A stretch of 64,000 nucleotides of DNA. Origin: Pseudogymnoascus destructans. Lineage: Eukaryota > Ascomycota > Leotiomycetes > Thelebolales > Thelebolaceae. The translations under genes and the position numbers were made by a program. Location of the stretch: positions 1,156,501 through 1,220,500 of the forward strand of contig NW_020167525.1 in the NCBI RefSeq assembly GCF_001641265.1, given 5' to 3'. Numbering within the stretch: the stretch's first letter is position 1; the number at the start of each line of letters is the position of its first letter. The notes beneath the pieces were generated by a model, which saw nothing but the letters and a program-made list of their open reading frames with translations, did not search any database and was not told the origin of the DNA. Positions 11,026-22,979 of the stretch are shown piece after piece.

Positions 11026-12944
11026 CTAAGTAATGGTTACAAGTTCACGGTCCACATCTTCCTGTATATAGCCTGCAGCATCATGAAGAAGAGATAAAAG
11101 CTGCCCGGGTTCGTTGTCATCGTCCCCATGAACTACTCGCTTGATAACAGCGTCAATGACATTGGAAACAAACTGTCCACCACTAAAGCGGCTCTTGAGA
11201 ATGTAGAGTACTCTCATGAGACTGCGCATCTCTTGCAGATCTATTGCCGAGTCGCTGGGCTTCCTTGTATCTCCCAGCAAGGTAAGCTTGAGTACAATCG
11301 GAAATGTGATATACGCCCCACTGTTAATATTAGCATTTGCCCCATTATGGCAAAATGATTACTCACAGTGCTAGTGGGATGCTATTATTATCGCTTTGGG
11401 ATAGCAAATCCTCCGCGCTTCTGGCTATACGTGAAGCCGAGTCCATAACCTCCTGCACCGCGCCTTCAATGAACTTGCTAGCTGGAAGGGTATAGTTGTA
11501 AGGGTTGAGGTGTGTGTATGGGAAGTACAGCACCGCAATGACGGAACTACCAGGAAGCCGAAGTCAGCCATATTCGACCACAGTGGGGACCGCCTCAACA
11601 CATCAACTTACTCTGCAATTATCTTGGATAGTTGGCAAGGTACATCACACCTGTCCATGGACATCTTCTGAGAAATATCAAGGGAGAATTCAAAGTCCCC
11701 CCTCAATGCTGTCACCTCGGAATGAAACGATATTACCTCCATAATCTCGTTGACATCGACGTTACGACGCTTATCATTATATTTCGCATATCCCAGACTT
11801 CCTTGGAACATCATAATCCTCGCCATAACACGACTAAGTTCACACTGCTTGACGAAGTTGTCGATTGACAGCGTTTTGGAAATAGGGCTCATAAAACATG
11901 GCTCTGCTGACTCCATTCCAAAATCTTCCGGAGTCACAATAATCTGAGTCAATGGTTCTGTGTGCAGGCGATTGATCCTCCGGAGAGCAAATGCTAGCAT
12001 GGAGTTGCGAAGCTGGCAGCACCACCAGATAATTTTCCTTCGGCCCGGACTGACGAATATATGTGCATAATCTAGCTCCTGTAAAATGGCTGCTCGAGCA
12101 TGTATAAATGCCTGGTCGACCCAGTAGCAATTTGACTGCTCCTCGGCACTGAAAGGACTCCAAAAGCTAAGCAAGATGGCTGCTCTGGCACGACTAATTG
12201 GCGATTCTTTGGCGGATGCGTGATAGGTTTTCTAACAGGATATTGTTATTATCTGGGAATTTTATCAAAATTGGAACACCGAACTTACTCTGGCCGCCTC
12301 AAAAAGGTGGCTATGGCACTCAATTATCGAGGCGTATTTTGTTTTGCATATCTGCTCGTGGTTGAGGTGCTAATATGGCTTAGTATCCGCGATAGGGCTT
12401 TCTGATCTCTGGGGTGTGAAGTTACCATCGCGCCCGCAAATAGTAGAGCTTGAAACTCCACCAAGGTAATGTTTTTCAAGAATGCCATGTCGCCTCTACG
12501 GTAGTAGGCGTTGTGAAATTCAACTTCGTCAAAGGCTGGGCATAGTGGGTGCACATGCTTGAAGTAGAGGATGACGAGCTCATCGCGAAAGAATTTGGGA
12601 GGAAGGTTAAAAGGGTTGTCTTGGCCCAAACCCTCCATTTCGTCGATGCCTGGCCAAATGTCCGGAATTGGCTGTTCCTGACCTGAGCCATATCCCATCC
12701 CTTGAGACATAGACTCGGTCATTGCGGAGCTGCCACTGTCGATGTTATGCTCGGTATTGTACATCGTATTGTGTTGCGTTCCATGACCATCTTGCCCGTC
12801 TGGCGAGATGGTGCTGCTGAGCTCATCCCATAAACCCCAATACCAGGACGCAAGTTCGTCCCACGGGCCTCTCTTTCCAACATTTTCGCCTTCTGCAAAT
12901 CTCTCCGCTGCCGCGAGGGCCTCCTCAAAAGTCTTACTGGCCAT
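11026..12944 (-). CDS. Fungal transcription-factor-domain protein without an N-terminal zinc cluster, five exons
   Basis: Four introns (12370-12425, 12232-12288, 11547-11611, 11321-11366) join to an uninterrupted 564-aa product. The middle-homology region of fungal Zn2Cys6 regulators is clear: FKHVHPLCPAFDEVEFH, then SPISRARAAILLSFWSP, CYWVDQAFIHARAA and the WWCCQLRNSMLAFALRR block that follows in this domain. The N-terminus (MASKTFEEALAAAERFAEG) has no C6 cluster, and none is visible within 100 bp upstream. Such proteins often sit beside secondary-metabolism or degradation genes. Whether it binds DNA by itself is unclear; it may have lost the cluster or use an unannotated upstream exon. It looks intact and unaffected by RIP. 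Confidence 0.85.
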
Positions 12945-13044
12945 GAAGAGCTCTTATTTGCAAAAAGACGAGAAATTCAGAAACGCGTTGTGTGAAGAAG
13001 TAGGTGGACATAACTTAGAATCCATTCTGCGGGGTTTAGCCTGA

Positions 13045-13354
13045 TACATGTGATACTGTACATGTGGCGACCGCTAATGGCACGGACCCTCTAACCACTA
13101 GGGCGTGGTCACATGATATGTCGAGTTTCAGCGTTTAGGGCCAGAACCAGCGGTTCGCCTTCATATGATAAATAGTAAAGGAATACTTAGCTAGAGCTTC
13201 AAAAGATCTAGAATATTAGAACAAAGCTAGAGGGAGGCCTAGCCGCTATATCAAGTACTGTGTTGTCGCTGACTTACTCGACAACGTCGAGTCAGTACGG
13301 GTCGCGTCCGTGGGCATTACCCCGCCGATCCCTATGCCTCGCAGAATCCCTATA
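13045..13354. other. Intergenic, nothing recognised
   Basis: AT-moderate sequence up to the TA at 13353-13354 that flanks the Tc1-like end. No gene or repeat assignment could be supported. Confidence 0.4.
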
Positions 13355-14408
13355 CGGAGGTGTTGTTCATAAGTTTTGTGAGTGGGTCGGGCTAGGGCCC
13401 CCTGCGTAGGCTGGTTTGGCAATTCTGGCCAAAGTACCGATTCTCACGCGTCACGAACACTTGAGTGTGAGAGCAATCAATTCTGTAGAATAATGAGTAG
13501 AGTAGATACCTAAACCCCTATATAAAACTATACTATAAGCCTAGTACTCTGTGTGCATACCATTTGCAGCAATTACTGCTGCCATACGTGTAGGCATACT
13601 ATTAAGGAGAGCATTAAGCTCAGCTTCTCCAACTTGCTCCCATGCTTCCTTAACAGCTACACGGAGCTGGTCGTAGGACATATGTTCTGGATGATTATCT
13701 TGTAGATAATTCTTCATAATATGCCACACCCGTTCAATTGGGTTGAGATCTGGTGAATACGGGGGCCATTCTATAGGGCAAATACCACGGGATCTCAACT
13801 CTTCATATGTTGCACCTGCTCTATGACCTGGAGCTCCATCTTGCATCAATGTAAGGCCTGGGTATAGGCGTAGCCAGCCGTGGATTAGAGGGACAGTATG
13901 AGCCATATAGGACTCAGCTCCTATTTTCCCATATTCCTTCTCCCAAAATAGTATAGGACCCTTTCCAAGACCACCTGAGAAGCAGCCCCAGAACATCCAA
14001 CCTCTAGGGATTGTTAGTAAATCCTATAGTAAATAGGAGTCTCTTACCTTCTCCGTTGTACTCTATCTACAACACATGTATCATCCCACATTTCCCCTGC
14101 TTTTCGAGTAACCCATGTACGAGTATGGCGGCCTCCCATTACCCACGTCTCGTCAGTCCAAAGTATCCTATTCCAATCATTCCGTACCCAATCCTTATGT
14201 TCAATAGCCCATGAAAGTCGCTTTTGTCGATTTGTCTCTGAGATAATAGGCTTCCGCATAGCAATCCCTTAATAATTATTAGTCTATATAGTAGTAAAGT
14301 AGAGAGGGATACTTACGTCGATTATAGCCTCTCACAGACAGAGCGCGGGTTAGGACAAGCCGTGAGCATGGAATATTAAGAATGCGTATTATATTTGTAT
14401 ATGGCATA
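13355..14408 (-). mobile_element. C-terminal half of a Tc1-like element
   Basis: Starts CGGAGGTGTTGTTC after a TA, the same end as at 28024. The minus-strand transposase has two introns; splicing reads GYNRRIAMRKPIISE and VQRRRGWMFWGC. The DD34E core is complete: WTDETWV, LMQDGAPGH and SPDLNPIERVW, ending at the stop at 13541. The helix-turn-helix N-terminus is missing: the frame stops at a TA (14407-14408) where the Fot1-like copy A begins. The missing part is at 28189-28415. Confidence 0.85.
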
Positions 14409-16268
14409 ACGTACATGTATAGCGAAAGCGCCAAACAAGCGAAAGCGCCAAAATTATCTACCCTCACGACAAACATTGCGATAAATCTACCACAACATTA
14501 GAAATCAATTGAAACTACTCGGAGTCCTCTTCCTCAGAGGTGTCTATTACAATCTGACACGTGCGCGCATTGTGCCCAGTCTCACCACACTTGCCACAGC
14601 GACGGGCACGGGTTTCTTCCCTTGGCTTCCGACCACGGCTTGCCCTTATTTCCTGCTCTACCTGCTGCACAACATCCCTCTCATCCTGTAGCTCTTGCGC
14701 CCCTTGTTGACTAAGTGATCCTCCTTGCTGTAGTCGTGTTTTCCTAGCTCTCCGGCGCTTGCTTAGTACTTCATTTGCCTGTCGTAGGTTTTGGTTCTCT
14801 CCCTTTAGCAGTGCTAATTGATGCATTATTTGTGATGCACCCTTTGTAAACTGGTCAACAGCTGCATAGATTGAGGTTGGAGAGCTATTTTGATGGCGTG
14901 AAATCCGAGTTTTAATAAATGTAGACTGTGACATAGCTTCAATTGGGTTGTTTGGTGTCTGAGAAACCCAAGGTTGAGCAGTACCTGGGCGGGAGCTTGG
15001 AGGCGTTGGTGTCCTTAACTTAAGATCAAGTGTAGATATCACTCTCTCAGGGTCAAATGGAAGAAGCCCTGCCCCTCGGAACCCGCCTCAAATGTTACTT
15101 TCCGTCATTGTAGTGTTAAATGCAGCGTGGAAGGCAGGAAAGAAGTCATCCTTTGTAATATGAGAAATATGAGCCTGCATCATATCTTCAATTTGCCGAC
15201 CATAGGCCTGCTTTAACGGGCCGAAACAGCCAACATCAAGTGGCTGGAGTAGATGAGAAGAGTGAGCAGGCATACAAAGCGTAATAATGTTGTGTTCCTT
15301 GCAGTACTCCTCAAACTCATCTGAGTGGTGGCTCTCATGACCATCAAGGACTAACAAGCGATAACCACCAACACTCCGGGCCTTTGTATGCTTCTCAAAG
15401 TGCTGAATCCAATCCATGCCTCTCTCGTTTGTAGTCCAGCCATTTTCAGTAACAGAAATCACCCAATCGCTTGAAAATCCACTATTCTCATACCAAGATG
15501 TAAGGTGGTTTTTGCCTGCAACAATGATAAATGGTGGTACTGCCCAACCTTGAGAACTAACGCCTTGGATTACTGTAACCCATTCCCGATTACCAGGCTG
15601 TACCTTCTTTGCTTTTGCCCGCCCGTCTGAGCTTGTTACAACCATAGCAGTTGAGATAACGCCCATCATAAACCCAGTCTCATCAAAGTTGTAGATATCT
15701 GCTTCATCGATACCATATTTCGCAATTGTGTTACGCACAAGCTCAAACCAGCCATTAATAACTTCTGGATCTTCGCACTTAGCCCTCTGGTAGTCGTATT
15801 TGCGCTGAAAGCGTGTCTGGAGCTCTACACGCCGCTTAACAAAGTTTGAAGCCCAACGCGACCCAACGCGTGACGCGTCGCGTGTTGCAAGTAGTCGACT
15901 TGCCATATCTTCAACAACAGACAGCCGAGGAGGAAACCCTTTGGCAGCTAGGTCGAGTATATACTGAACAAGGACGGACTCCTCTAGGTTAGTTAATTTC
16001 CGTGAGTTGGCTTGGATATCGCGTCGTGAAGGTACACCTTCTAGACGACGACCTAGCTTGCGGTGGTCCACAGAATAGATCCTAGCAGCAACTCGAAGGC
16101 GTAACTTTGGGTCGCTTTGCATAGCCTGGATAGCTAGCACTAATTGGCTTTCATCGTTTTTATGGGGCATGTTTTGTTGTTGAGGAATTTAACATTTAGT
16201 TGGGGGGTTTGGTCACCGCATCATTTTGGCGCTTTCGCTTGTTTGGCGCTTTCGCTATACATGTACGT
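14409..16268 (-). mobile_element. Fot1-like element, copy A (1,860 bp)
   Basis: Both ends are ACGTACATGTATAGCG followed by two 17-bp subterminal repeats (GCGAAAGCGCCAAACAA), flanked by TA. The transposase (ATG 16170) carries a premature TGA at codon 361 (CGA in the intact copy at 35504) and is otherwise open to 14515. It encodes an N-terminal helix-turn-helix, a DDE domain (NFDETGF, VLDGHESHH, LQPLDVGCF), a coiled coil, a CCHC knuckle and an acidic tail. The same stop is present in copy B, so A and B are sisters or were homogenised. Confidence 0.9.
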
Positions 16269-16380
16269 TAACCACAACAAATCAACAACTTTGTCTTGCC
16301 TGGTAAGTTAAGCACCTGCATCCTCAACCTCACCTTTCGTCTCATCAACTGCACTTCCCAATCCTACCGCAACCTATAAA

Positions 16381-18073
16381 ATGTTATATTTGTTCACTTT
16401 GGTCCAATTTCTGCACCGCTCCTGGTGCTGGCCATCAAAGGCAAACAATGCACCCTTTCCTGAGCGACGACACCAGTGTCAAGAGAATTAACCGGAAACT
16501 CTGTCTAGTGCGCCCAAGCCGCCGCAAAGCGAGAAGCAGTCCATCCTACGACTTGGGATACGTGCTCAGTATTGGCTACAATCTTCATTCACAATATGAT
16601 AAATCTGCTCCGGCTGCTGCACCTGTGGCTACGCCAACGTCCATCACTGTTACGCGACACTTGTGCGCGAATTGCGGGAACTTTATTTCAAAGGAGATGG
16701 CGATGAACTGCAACAATCCCCTCTAGTGGCTATTAGAGAACCAATCAGGCGTAGGTCCAGCGAGTTGTTGCTAGCATCTGTGCGGAGGACTAGAAGTTCT
16801 TCTCAGCGGCGGAGGACTCGTCGCGGTAAAGCTCAACCACTTTCGGAACACTATGAATACGATAGTCAGCAATCTTCGGATCTAGAGGGACTCGCCGAGA
16901 AAGCATATAGGTATTATCTCAGCGACGGCGCACCTCTTCATAAGAGAGATCGCTCACCAGGGCGCTCGAGACATAGATCCTCAAAGTCACAGGTCCATAG
17001 ACGAAGAGTGTTAGCGCAGGCTTTGGAGGATTATCTTTCCGAGGATTCCCTGGCCAGATTCCGTGAAGCCGCCTCAACCAGACGGAAGGAGCGGGAAAGT
17101 TTGCCACCACAAAATGTTCGCAGTGCCCATCCTGGGATTCAAGAAGAGTTGAAGAACCTCAAAGACGATGAGATGCTTGTTGTCACCGAGCGCTATGTCT
17201 ATCGGCCACAGAAATCTATATCGGCCGTTGGAGAGTTGAGGGATGAACGGGCGGACCAAGACAGAAAACCACATCGAGCTTCACAGAGGCTCATCGGCCA
17301 TAATGATGTTGCGGAGTATTTCCCCGAAGAATGGAGTCGGACTAGAAGCCGTACCGGTCAACACACCAAGTATCAGCGAATTCGACCACGCGATCTGGAC
17401 GGTGCAGCTCTGCCGAGCGGAACAGGGAGCTCTGAAGCAAGCGTCGACCAGCAGAGTTATCATGAAGGTTTGCATCGTATCGAGCACGCATAGACAAATG
17501 CTAATATAAAACCAGGCACAAATATTCGACCACTCCTCCCACCAGCACCAACACCTCCGAGCGTCTCGACGGCAACCAGTGGAAGCGTGGATACATACAG
17601 TTACTCCTCACGCGATACGACAGAGTACACTCCCTCCAACGAGCCACGTGTCTATCGCCCTTCTCGTCTCCCAGGCGAGCACCAACCTAGTTCTGACTCC
17701 GGTTCTTCGCTGCATGCCGCGTCGCCTCCTGTTGCCGCGGGCTTCGAGACAACAACGCTCGCCTACCCGCATGAGCTGCGAATCGCGCAGATACCGCTCG
17801 CCATCCGTTCGGGATGCAAATAGTGGAGGAAGTGAAGGGGCAAGGGTCCCGTCGCGTAGCCGGTCAAGGGAGAGGCTGGTGTTTTACTCTGAGGGAGAGG
17901 AGGAGCCAAGCGATTTAACGGCGAATGATCGGATTGACAAGCGGAGGGTGGCGTTTGGACCGAATCAGGTGAGGACGATTAGTAGAGAGTCGTTGGCGTC
18001 GGAGGGGAGGCGAGAGAGGGAGAGGGAGCGGGAAAGGGAGTTTGGGGTTGCAGGGATGAGATATGGGCACTAA
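16381..18073 (+). CDS. Arg/Ser-rich hypothetical protein, intron-containing, structure uncertain
   Basis: I do not recognise the family. Coding signal runs in pieces. One piece (16448-16726) contains LCANCGNF. A second (16663-17470) is rich in RS/RR dipeptides. After a likely intron (17471-17517) an Ser/Pro-rich stretch follows, and the last part (to 18073) has RSRSRERLVFYSEGEEE and an RE-repeat helix near the end. The frame changes between 17760 and 17820 without an obvious intron, so there may be a small frameshift or sequencing error. The amino-acid bias suggests a disordered, possibly nuclear protein. The 5' end is the least certain; an ATG at 16381 or 16448 could start it. Confidence 0.5.
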
Positions 18074-18457
18074 GAGAGGAAAGAAGATACATGGGAGTAT
18101 GATGAGGAGGGTGGAGATGTGAATGTCTGACAGATGAAAGATGCGGTAGAATGACAATTGTAATTCTTTAATGCTTCGGGTTTCTACGCTGGCAGTTTCC
18201 ATCATGCAGAAGGAATGACTTCAGCTCGCATGAATTGTAGTTCCATCGGGCTGGAGATATCGTTCTTATATTATGACATGAATATTCTCTCTTATGTGTG
18301 GGCAAGACGCTAGCTAGCTATACATTTGTTCAGCCGCTAGATCTTCAGCGTAGTCCACATTCTTAACTGCTAGTATTTGTAAAACGATATAATTTGGTAT
18401 CAAATTGCAAAACAAGTCTAAACTCCCGTACCCACGCTATGCAAAAACCATTCCCAC

Positions 18458-19582
18458 TTAAGCTTTGCTCTTAATCTTCAATGGCGCCTCTCTGCTAGCC
18501 AAAAACTCCTTGCTGAACGGATAATCGGTGTACCCCTCTTCTTGCATGGCGTTGTAGAACGTCTTGCGGTTGTACGGCGTTAGCGCTAGTCCCTCGCGGA
18601 TCCTGTACACCAAATCCGGGTTCGCGATAAAGTGGCGCCCGAAGACAACGACAAGCTTGAATCCCTCATACTCTTTCACGAGCTCCTTCGCGCTCTCGCC
18701 GTCGAATCCACCAGCAATCAACAACGGCTTCTCCTTGCCCCATACCTCGGCCAGGAAGCGAACAGAGTCCCTCTCCTCCTTGGTTCCATCGAATCGGCCC
18801 TCGACAAGATGCAAGTAAGCGAGATTGAACTTCTTCAGCTCATTCACGAAGTACGTGAACTGCTCGGTCGGATCAACAACGTTCATTCCGTACCCCTTAA
18901 AGTAAGGGCTCAATCTGATACCGACCCTCTCGGCACCGACAGCCTCAACAACAGCCTTGACTACCGCGATTCCGAAGCGTAAGCGCTTCTCAACACTCCC
19001 TCCCCAGTGATCGGTGCGCTGGTTGCTCACTTCCTCCAGGAACTCGTGGGGCAGGTATCCATTCGCGTTGTGGACCTCCACGCCGTCGAAGCCGGCCTCG
19101 ATGGCGTTCCGCGCTGCCTGCGCATAGTCGCGGATGTACTGCTGGATCTCCTCCTCCGTGAGAGCCTCCGGAAGCGCACCACCGGGCGCCGCGATGGCGC
19201 TAGGTGCCTTGACGGTCTGTCCCTCACTCTCGGCGCCCTCCTTGTCCGCAGTGCGCCCAAGAGCCCACAGCTGGCTGAAGATGATACCTCCACGGGCGTG
19301 CACGGCTTTAGTGACGGGCTTCCAGGCGGCAATCTGGGCGGCGTTGTAGATTCCCGGGGCATGTTTGTAGCCAACAGCGGCAGGAGAGACATACGTCGCT
19401 TCGGTGATGAGGAGGGTGCCGGGAGTAGAGGCGCGCTGGGCATAGTGGGTTGCTACCATGGGGAGGGGAACATGGGCATCGGTCGCGCGGAAACGGGTGA
19501 GGGGCGCGAGGGCGAGGCGGTGTTGGAGGGTGTGGTTGCCGAGGGAAAGGGGGGCGAAAAGGTTGCTTTGAGTGACTGTCAT
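18458..19582 (-). CDS. Old Yellow Enzyme-type NADH:flavin oxidoreductase
   Basis: Single exon of 374 aa, close to the 370-400 aa typical of fungal OYEs. A TIM-barrel FMN enzyme of this family reduces activated C=C bonds with NAD(P)H. Visible landmarks are LAPLTRFRA (FMN-binding Thr), the HNANGY motif with the substrate-binding His/Asn pair and the catalytic Tyr, SNQRTDHWGGS, and the phosphate-binding FGRHFIANPDLVYRI near the C-terminus. No peroxisomal or secretion signal is evident. The start is the ATG at 19582 (MTVTQSNLFAPL). The gene lies inside the segment proposed to be inverted and is intact. Confidence 0.92.
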   Translation of the reverse strand: MTVTQSNLFAPLSLGNHTLQHRLALAPLTRFRATDAHVPLPMVATHYAQRASTPGTLLITEATYVSPAAVGYKHAPGIYNAAQIAAWKPVTKAVHARGGIIFSQLWALGRTADKEGAESEGQTVKAPSAIAAPGGALPEALTEEEIQQYIRDYAQAARNAIEAGFDGVEVHNANGYLPHEFLEEVSNQRTDHWGGSVEKRLRFGIAVVKAVVEAVGAERVGIRLSPYFKGYGMNVVDPTEQFTYFVNELKKFNLAYLHLVEGRFDGTKEERDSVRFLAEVWGKEKPLLIAGGFDGESAKELVKEYEGFKLVVVFGRHFIANPDLVYRIREGLALTPYNRKTFYNAMQEEGYTDYPFSKEFLASREAPLKIKSKA

Positions 19583-20427
19583 TGTGGCGGTTTGCAAAAG
19601 AGTGGATGGGAGAGTTGTTCTTGGGTGAGTGATGAGCAGGCCAAGGCAAGTCTTATATCTTGTTTCATTCTCTTGATCTCTATTGCCGGCCTAGGAGGGG
19701 TTCTTATAACCGGCCCTCTCCCCTCCTCCACTCCCCCACTAACTCTTCATTGGCGACAACAGTATGCTTGATGGCCTTCTTTCTTGATGATTAATCAGCT
19801 TTCTTCACCATTGACTTACCAATCCCCAGGGCGGCATTTGCGCCAGAAACCCACCGAAACACCGATCGAGCACGGCTTGTAGGGCCCATTGAAAGTATAG
19901 TGCACGCAATTTCTAGTTGTCGCCAATGAAATTTCTGCATTTCTCGCCCACACCTCGGCTCGTTCCTAGATCGCACTTTTGTATTTCGCGGCTAGTCGAT
20001 CTTGAGGATACAGGTCAGGGGGAACGCTAGGATAAACTCAAGATGAATTGCCAAGGCTCGCTTAAACCTAACTTACCACCCACAACCTCATCTGACTCGG
20101 CTTCACCTACGCCCATTCTCTCTGAGCTCTACAACCTTGCATAACCTCCACCAAAGACGCAAAGATGGCCGAAAAGTTGAAGGATACAGTATACATTCCT
20201 AATGTATTGAAAAGTGATTACTAACTTTTGCGGCTCTAGATACCACGCCCTCAAAATAGTCGGACCTTTTCTATACGTTTGGTCGCAAAATCACTTCATT
20301 ATTATGGCTTTGTTAATACATTACGAATACATTAGAAAGATGTAAAGGGAAACATAATCTTTATTAGTAGAGAAGTTTATTGCCACGCTACTAGGGTTAG
20401 CACAAATAATCATAATAATCATGACTA
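19583..20427. other. Intergenic, OYE promoter side and repeat border
   Basis: Contains a pyrimidine-rich stretch near 19720-19745, plausible as OYE promoter sequence, and AT-rich DNA up to the TA at 20426. No ORF with recognisable similarity. Confidence 0.35.
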
Positions 20428-22022
20428 ACGTGGTTTATCAGGACCCTGGCCATATCATGACCCTGGCCACTTTTTTACTACCCCACCACTTTCAAGTACA
20501 ATTGAACAACCACAACACATATAATTAATTAAAACTACTCGGATTCTGATGAAGCAGACATATGTACATCGACTTGACAAGTTCGCACATTATGACCTGT
20601 TTCTCCACAAGTGCCACAACGCCGTGAAGATGATTACCCCTCTTTTCGATTGCTTCTCTCCACATGCAAATCGCATCGAACCTGTTCATCCACGTGCTTT
20701 TGAGCAATAATATCCTGTGCATCCTCTATAGTAAGTGCACCTTCTTGATGGATATGGTTCTTTTTAGCCCTACGGCATTTGCTAAGGGCTTCGTTTGCGG
20801 CTCGAAGTGTCCGAACCTCACCTAACAAAAGAGTATTCTCATGAGCTAATATCTCTGTACCTTTCGCCAACGTGGCAACTGTTTAAAAAACCAGTGTTGG
20901 AGAGCTTCCTTGATGGCGTGCAATCCGATTCTTAACAAGAGTTATCTGTGAAAGAGCGTCAGTTGGGTTGTGAGGCGTTTGAGAGACCCAAGAATCAGCG
21001 TTAGTGAGAGGGGGTCCGGTTGGTGTAGGGGTCTGTAACTTGACATCTAGCTTCGAAATCATGGCCTGCGGGTCAAAGGGTATTAAGCCAGCTCCACGGA
21101 ATCCAGCCTTTGCATTATTAGTTGTCATTGACTCCAAATACGCTGCTTTGAAGGCTAAAAGGAACTCGACCTTAGTGATGTGGTTGATATGAGCCTTAAT
21201 AAAAGTCTCGATTTGCTGACCATATGCCCGCTTCAAAACACTAAAACACCCAACATCGAGTGGCTGGGTAATGTGAGAAGAGTGTGCAGGTAATCCAAGA
21301 GTTATAGTGTTATGGCTTTTGCAATACTCTTGAAATTCGGCCGATTCATGGCTCTCATGCCCATCAAGGACCAACATCCGATATAGACCCTTTGCTCGAG
21401 CTTTGGTATGCTTATTGAAGTGCTAAAGCCATTCCAGACCCGTTTCATTATTGGTCCATCCATTGCTAGTAGTTTTGATCACCCAGTCATATGGCAAGTT
21501 GCTCTCCGTATACCAATTTGCAAGATGATTTTTCCCTTGAACTACCAAAAATGGAGAAACGCTCCAGCCATCGCCATTGATACAAGCAATTGCTGTAGCC
21601 CATTCTCGATTCCCTGGCTGAACAGCTTTGCCTCTGCCACGTCGATCGGCGCGTGTAACAACCATAGCTGGGCAAATTGCAATTCTGAATGCCATATTTT
21701 GCCTGCATATTTTCTACGAGCTGGAACCACGTGCCAATAAGCTCAGGACCTTCGCACAAGGCTCTTTGGAAATCATAAGTGCAATTAAAACGCGTCTTGA
21801 GAGTTGGTTGTCATTGTATGAATCGATCCGCCCAGAGCTTCTGACACGTTTCCCTCCTCGCGATTCTAGGATAAAATTGGCCATATCTTCTACACCAGCC
21901 AGCCGGGGCGCAAACCCTCTGGAATCTAAATCAAGTATCTTTTGAACAATCACTTCCTCCTCTAATTCAGTCATCTTGTGGTTTGCTGGTCGGCGTTCGC
22001 AAAGAGTAGTATGACCGTTCAT
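20428..22022 (-). pseudogene. Fot1-like element (family 2), N-terminally truncated and broken
   Basis: The left end ACGTGGTTTATC has two GACCCTGGCCA subterminal repeats after a TA. Minus-strand transposase pieces cover ELEEEVIVQKILDLDSRGFAPRL, the DDE region (VLDGHESHE, QPLDVGCF), the coiled coil and a CCHC knuckle (CGTCGETGHNVRTC). Several stops and frame changes break it. The N-terminal helix-turn-helix expected beyond 22022 is replaced by unrelated sequence, so the element is chimeric. It is the best-preserved relative of the decayed copy at 3655-5560. Confidence 0.75.
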
Positions 22023-22375
22023 TCTGGCAGTTAGTATCTCAACAACCCTTTAATAATAAATTATAAAACTAAGCACTTAGTCTTTTCTGGGTGTTTAAAG
22101 AGCTCTGTTTGAATTTCAAAGCAGTACGCCTTGTAGCTATTGAGATATTAACTTTTGGCCCCCACTTTTGAGCCAAATCTTAGTATCTCAATAACTACAA
22201 CTCCAATTGCTTTAAAAATCAAATGAAGGACTTTAAATGCTTATAAAAGACTAAGAATTTATTTTTATAATTTATTATTAAAGGGTTGTTGAGATATTAA
22301 CTTATAAAATCCGTGATTTAAGGTGTAAAATAGATTGGCACATTCGCTTGTTTGGCACATTCGTTATACATGTCA
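22023..22375. repeat. AT-rich non-coding stretch ending in a foreign Fot1-like terminus
   Basis: Holds direct and inverted repeats of a TTGAGATATTAAC-type motif and ends near 22335-22370 with two GGCACATTCG subterminal repeats and ACATGTATAACG on the minus strand. That terminus differs from the left end at 20428, so two element families are joined here. Confidence 0.5.
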
Positions 22376-22429
22376 AATACCACGAGACTGCCCTATAGCC
22401 GATAAGCTAACAGCAAGGCTAAAGTAAAG

Positions 22430-22910
22430 TAGGGGGAGCAGGATCATAGGGGGGCCCTAGGCGGCGATGAGAGTGTGACTAACATGGGGTCATTAGTGTT
22501 ACGATTATAGCTCACAGCTTGTTACGGTTATTATGGGTGCAGCCTTAGCCACTAAGGCTACAACCGCTAAGCGGACAACTGTATATTACAAGGAATAGCC
22601 TCACCTTCCTTCCTTCTTCTTCTTCTTCTCTCTTTAGATTCAGTCTAGCTTACTTTACCCGGACTGGCACCATGAGCTCCGTGACCATCATAACAGTTAG
22701 GAGCCTAGGCGACAATGAGAGCGTGACTAACGCAGGGCTGTTAGGGGGGGGCCCACGCGACGATGAGAACGCGACTAATGCAGGACCGTTAGGGAACTAG
22801 GGCAACAAAGAGAGTGTTACTAACGCAGGGCCGGCGACTAACACAGGGCCGTTAGGGAACTAGGGTGATAAGGAGAGTGTTACTAATGCAGGAGCTAGGT
22901 GTAACAGAAG
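22430..22910. repeat. Degenerate minisatellite-like repeats
   Basis: Units containing GAGAGTGTTACTAACGCAGG and GGGCCGTTAGGGAACTAGGG recur at least five times with divergence. It flanks the decayed gypsy element and may be part of its 3' region. Confidence 0.45.
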
Positions 22911-22979
22911 AAGAAGAGGATCTAGAAGAGGAATTTATAGCTAAATTAATACTTTAAGTAGTATTTAGATAGGTTAATA

